Assembly (NCBI GenBank): GCA_039819285.1
Contig: JBCBSH010000039.1
Coordinates: forward strand, 1 to 24,934
DNA: 24,934 nucleotides
Direction of reading: 5' to 3'
From: JANQGH01 sp039819285
GTDB taxonomy: Bacteria; Pseudomonadota; Alphaproteobacteria; DSM-16000; Inquilinaceae
Positions 23,840 through 24,934 of this stretch are shown here, piece by piece (within the stretch, counting starts at the first letter, position 1; each line of letters begins with the position of its first letter). A program made the position numbers and the translations under genes. The notes under the pieces were generated by a model, which was given only the letters and a program-made list of their open reading frames with translations, did not search any database and was not told where the DNA came from.

Positions 23840-24934
23840 ATGGCTGACGCCCCAAAGCACAAATGGTTCATCCTAATCGGCCTGGGCTGTACGGGCGGGC
23901 TGATCCTTCTGGACGAGTCCATCATCGGCGTCGCGCTGCCGACTATTCGCGGCGATCTGGGCATTTCACAGACCGCCTCCCACTGGGTGGTCAACGCCTA
24001 CATGCTCGCCTTCGCCTGCTTCGCTGCGGCGGGGGGCAAGCTGGCGGATATCGTGGGTTTGAGGCGCTTGTTCATAATCGGTGCCGCAATATTCGGGCTG
24101 GCGTCGCTCGCTGCCGGTTTTGCGGAAGGTGGTGCCTGGCTGATCGCGGCGCGCGCTGCCCAAGGCACCGCCGCGGCCCTCATATTCCCGATCTCAATTG
24201 CGATTGCCTCGGTCGTGTTCAAGGACCAGCGTGGCATGGCGATGGGAGTTGTCGCTTCGATCGGAACCGCGTTCTTGACCGCCGGCCCGCTGGTCGGTGG
24301 CGTGCTGACGGATCTTCTCTCCTGGCGCTTTATCTTCTGGGTGAATGTGCCGATCACGATCGGCATCATCGCCATGGCGCTGACCATTCTGAAAGATCTG
24401 CCAGAAGGCGAGAAGGGTCAAAAGCTCGATTTCGCGGGTCTCTTTACCCTGGTACCTGGGCTTACGCTGCTGGTTCTTCTGCTGATGCAGGGGGCGGATT
24501 GGGGCTGGATCAGCGTAGCAAGCCTGGCCGCGCTGGTGGGCGCGGTGGTGTTCATCGTGCTGTTCGACAGGATCGAGTTGCGGCGGGACGACCCGCTGAT
24601 CGATGTCAGCCTGTTTCGCAGTCCGGCCTTTGCCGCCTCGACCCTGATCCTGTTTGCGACGCAGCTTGCCAAGATCAGCGTCGTGGTGTTCGGCGCGATG
24701 TATTTGCAGGACGACTTGAACATGAGCGCGCTGATCGCCGGCATCGCGATGCTGACGGCCGTTGCGCTAACGCCCTTTGCGGCCCCGCCGGCGGGAAAGA
24801 TCTCGGACAAAATCGGACCAAGAATTCCCGCAATCGGTGGGCTCGGAGTCGGCACGATCTGCGTCGCCTGGATTGGGGTCGCAGCCTATTGGGACAGCTA
24901 CATTTGGCTGGTCCCGGCCTTCATCGTCTTCGGG
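23840..24934 (+). CDS. MFS transporter, DHA2 (EmrB/QacA-like) family, partial
   Basis: The frame opens at the ATG reading MADAPKHKWFILIGLG and stays open for 365 codons to the window edge, so the C-terminus is missing. The first helix carries LDESIIGVALPTIRGDLG, the DHA2-type motif in which LDxT(I/V)VNVALP is usual. Then ASHWVVNAYMLAFACF, GGKLADIVGLRRLF (motif A) and GVVASIGTAFLTAGPLVGGVLTD (motif C region) follow. Ten or so helices are visible of the expected 14. Members are proton-driven drug or metabolite exporters. No clear Shine-Dalgarno is seen before the ATG. The family is secure; the substrate is unknown. Confidence 0.87.
   Translation, partial: MADAPKHKWFILIGLGCTGGLILLDESIIGVALPTIRGDLGISQTASHWVVNAYMLAFACFAAAGGKLADIVGLRRLFIIGAAIFGLASLAAGFAEGGAWLIAARAAQGTAAALIFPISIAIASVVFKDQRGMAMGVVASIGTAFLTAGPLVGGVLTDLLSWRFIFWVNVPITIGIIAMALTILKDLPEGEKGQKLDFAGLFTLVPGLTLLVLLLMQGADWGWISVASLAALVGAVVFIVLFDRIELRRDDPLIDVSLFRSPAFAASTLILFATQLAKISVVVFGAMYLQDDLNMSALIAGIAMLTAVALTPFAAPPAGKISDKIGPRIPAIGGLGVGTICVAWIGVAAYWDSYIWLVPAFIVFG

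Noticed and set aside
1..24934. tRNA, rRNA, CRISPR, insertion sequence or prophage signals
   Set aside because: None seen by eye. The window is filled by ordinary metabolic and transport genes with uniform composition; short hairpins are described separately.

Overview
The window is GC-rich and densely coded, with strong G/C bias at third codon positions that produces long antisense shadow frames. Together with the gene content (PotABC-type and TAXI/TRAP uptake, SoeABC, GMC and DAO oxidoreductases, and a leucyl aminopeptidase next to an NlpC/P60 protein), this suggests a heterotrophic alphaproteobacterium, perhaps Rhodospirillales-like or marine. That placement is inference. I saw no rRNA, tRNA, CRISPR array, insertion sequence or phage gene.

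Region 1 (1-6214, minus strand) reads as one transcription unit: a LacI-family regulator, an inositol-monophosphatase-family phosphatase, a periplasmic solute-binding protein, an ABC ATPase, two permeases, and probably the first codons of another gene at the left edge. Nearly every junction is an ATGA stop/start overlap; the binding-protein-to-ATPase gap is the exception. Two copies of an 18-bp palindrome (TGCGCATA-nn-TATGCGCA) lie upstream of the regulator, one over a possible -35 box and one at the possible transcription start. This looks like an autoregulated uptake locus. The phosphatase suggests a phosphorylated or phosphatase-processed substrate.

Region 2 (6298-10016): an NCS2-family permease (minus) with an extra C-terminal domain of about 137 residues whose layout resembles a degenerate GHKL/anti-sigma-type ATPase fold; a transglutaminase-like protein (plus) with serine at the expected catalytic cysteine; a 151-bp spacer with two stem-loops; and a GhrA-like 2-hydroxyacid dehydrogenase (plus).

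Region 3 (10010-14014): an NlpC/P60 peptidase with SH3-like region and a leucyl aminopeptidase (minus), divergent from a glutathione S-transferase and a DAO-family FAD oxidoreductase (plus). A large palindrome sits in the 88-bp divergent spacer.

Region 4 (14075-17014, minus): an MFS transporter, a HupE/UreJ-like six-helix membrane protein lacking the family's histidines, and a membrane-anchored TAXI binding protein, tightly packed, with no TRAP permease in view.

Region 5 (17257-21971, plus): soeA-soeB-soeC, predicted to encode a cytoplasm-facing, quinone-linked sulfite dehydrogenase (molybdopterin subunit, four-cluster ferredoxin subunit, membrane anchor).

Region 6 (21975-24934): a GMC-family alcohol/choline-type dehydrogenase (minus) divergent from a DHA2-type MFS efflux pump (plus) that runs off the right edge. 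Their 224-bp spacer holds several inverted repeats.

The most unusual items are the twin operators with the phosphatase-ABC operon, the NCS2 fusion, the histidine-less HupE-like protein beside an orphan TAXI protein, and the Cys-to-Ser transglutaminase-like protein.
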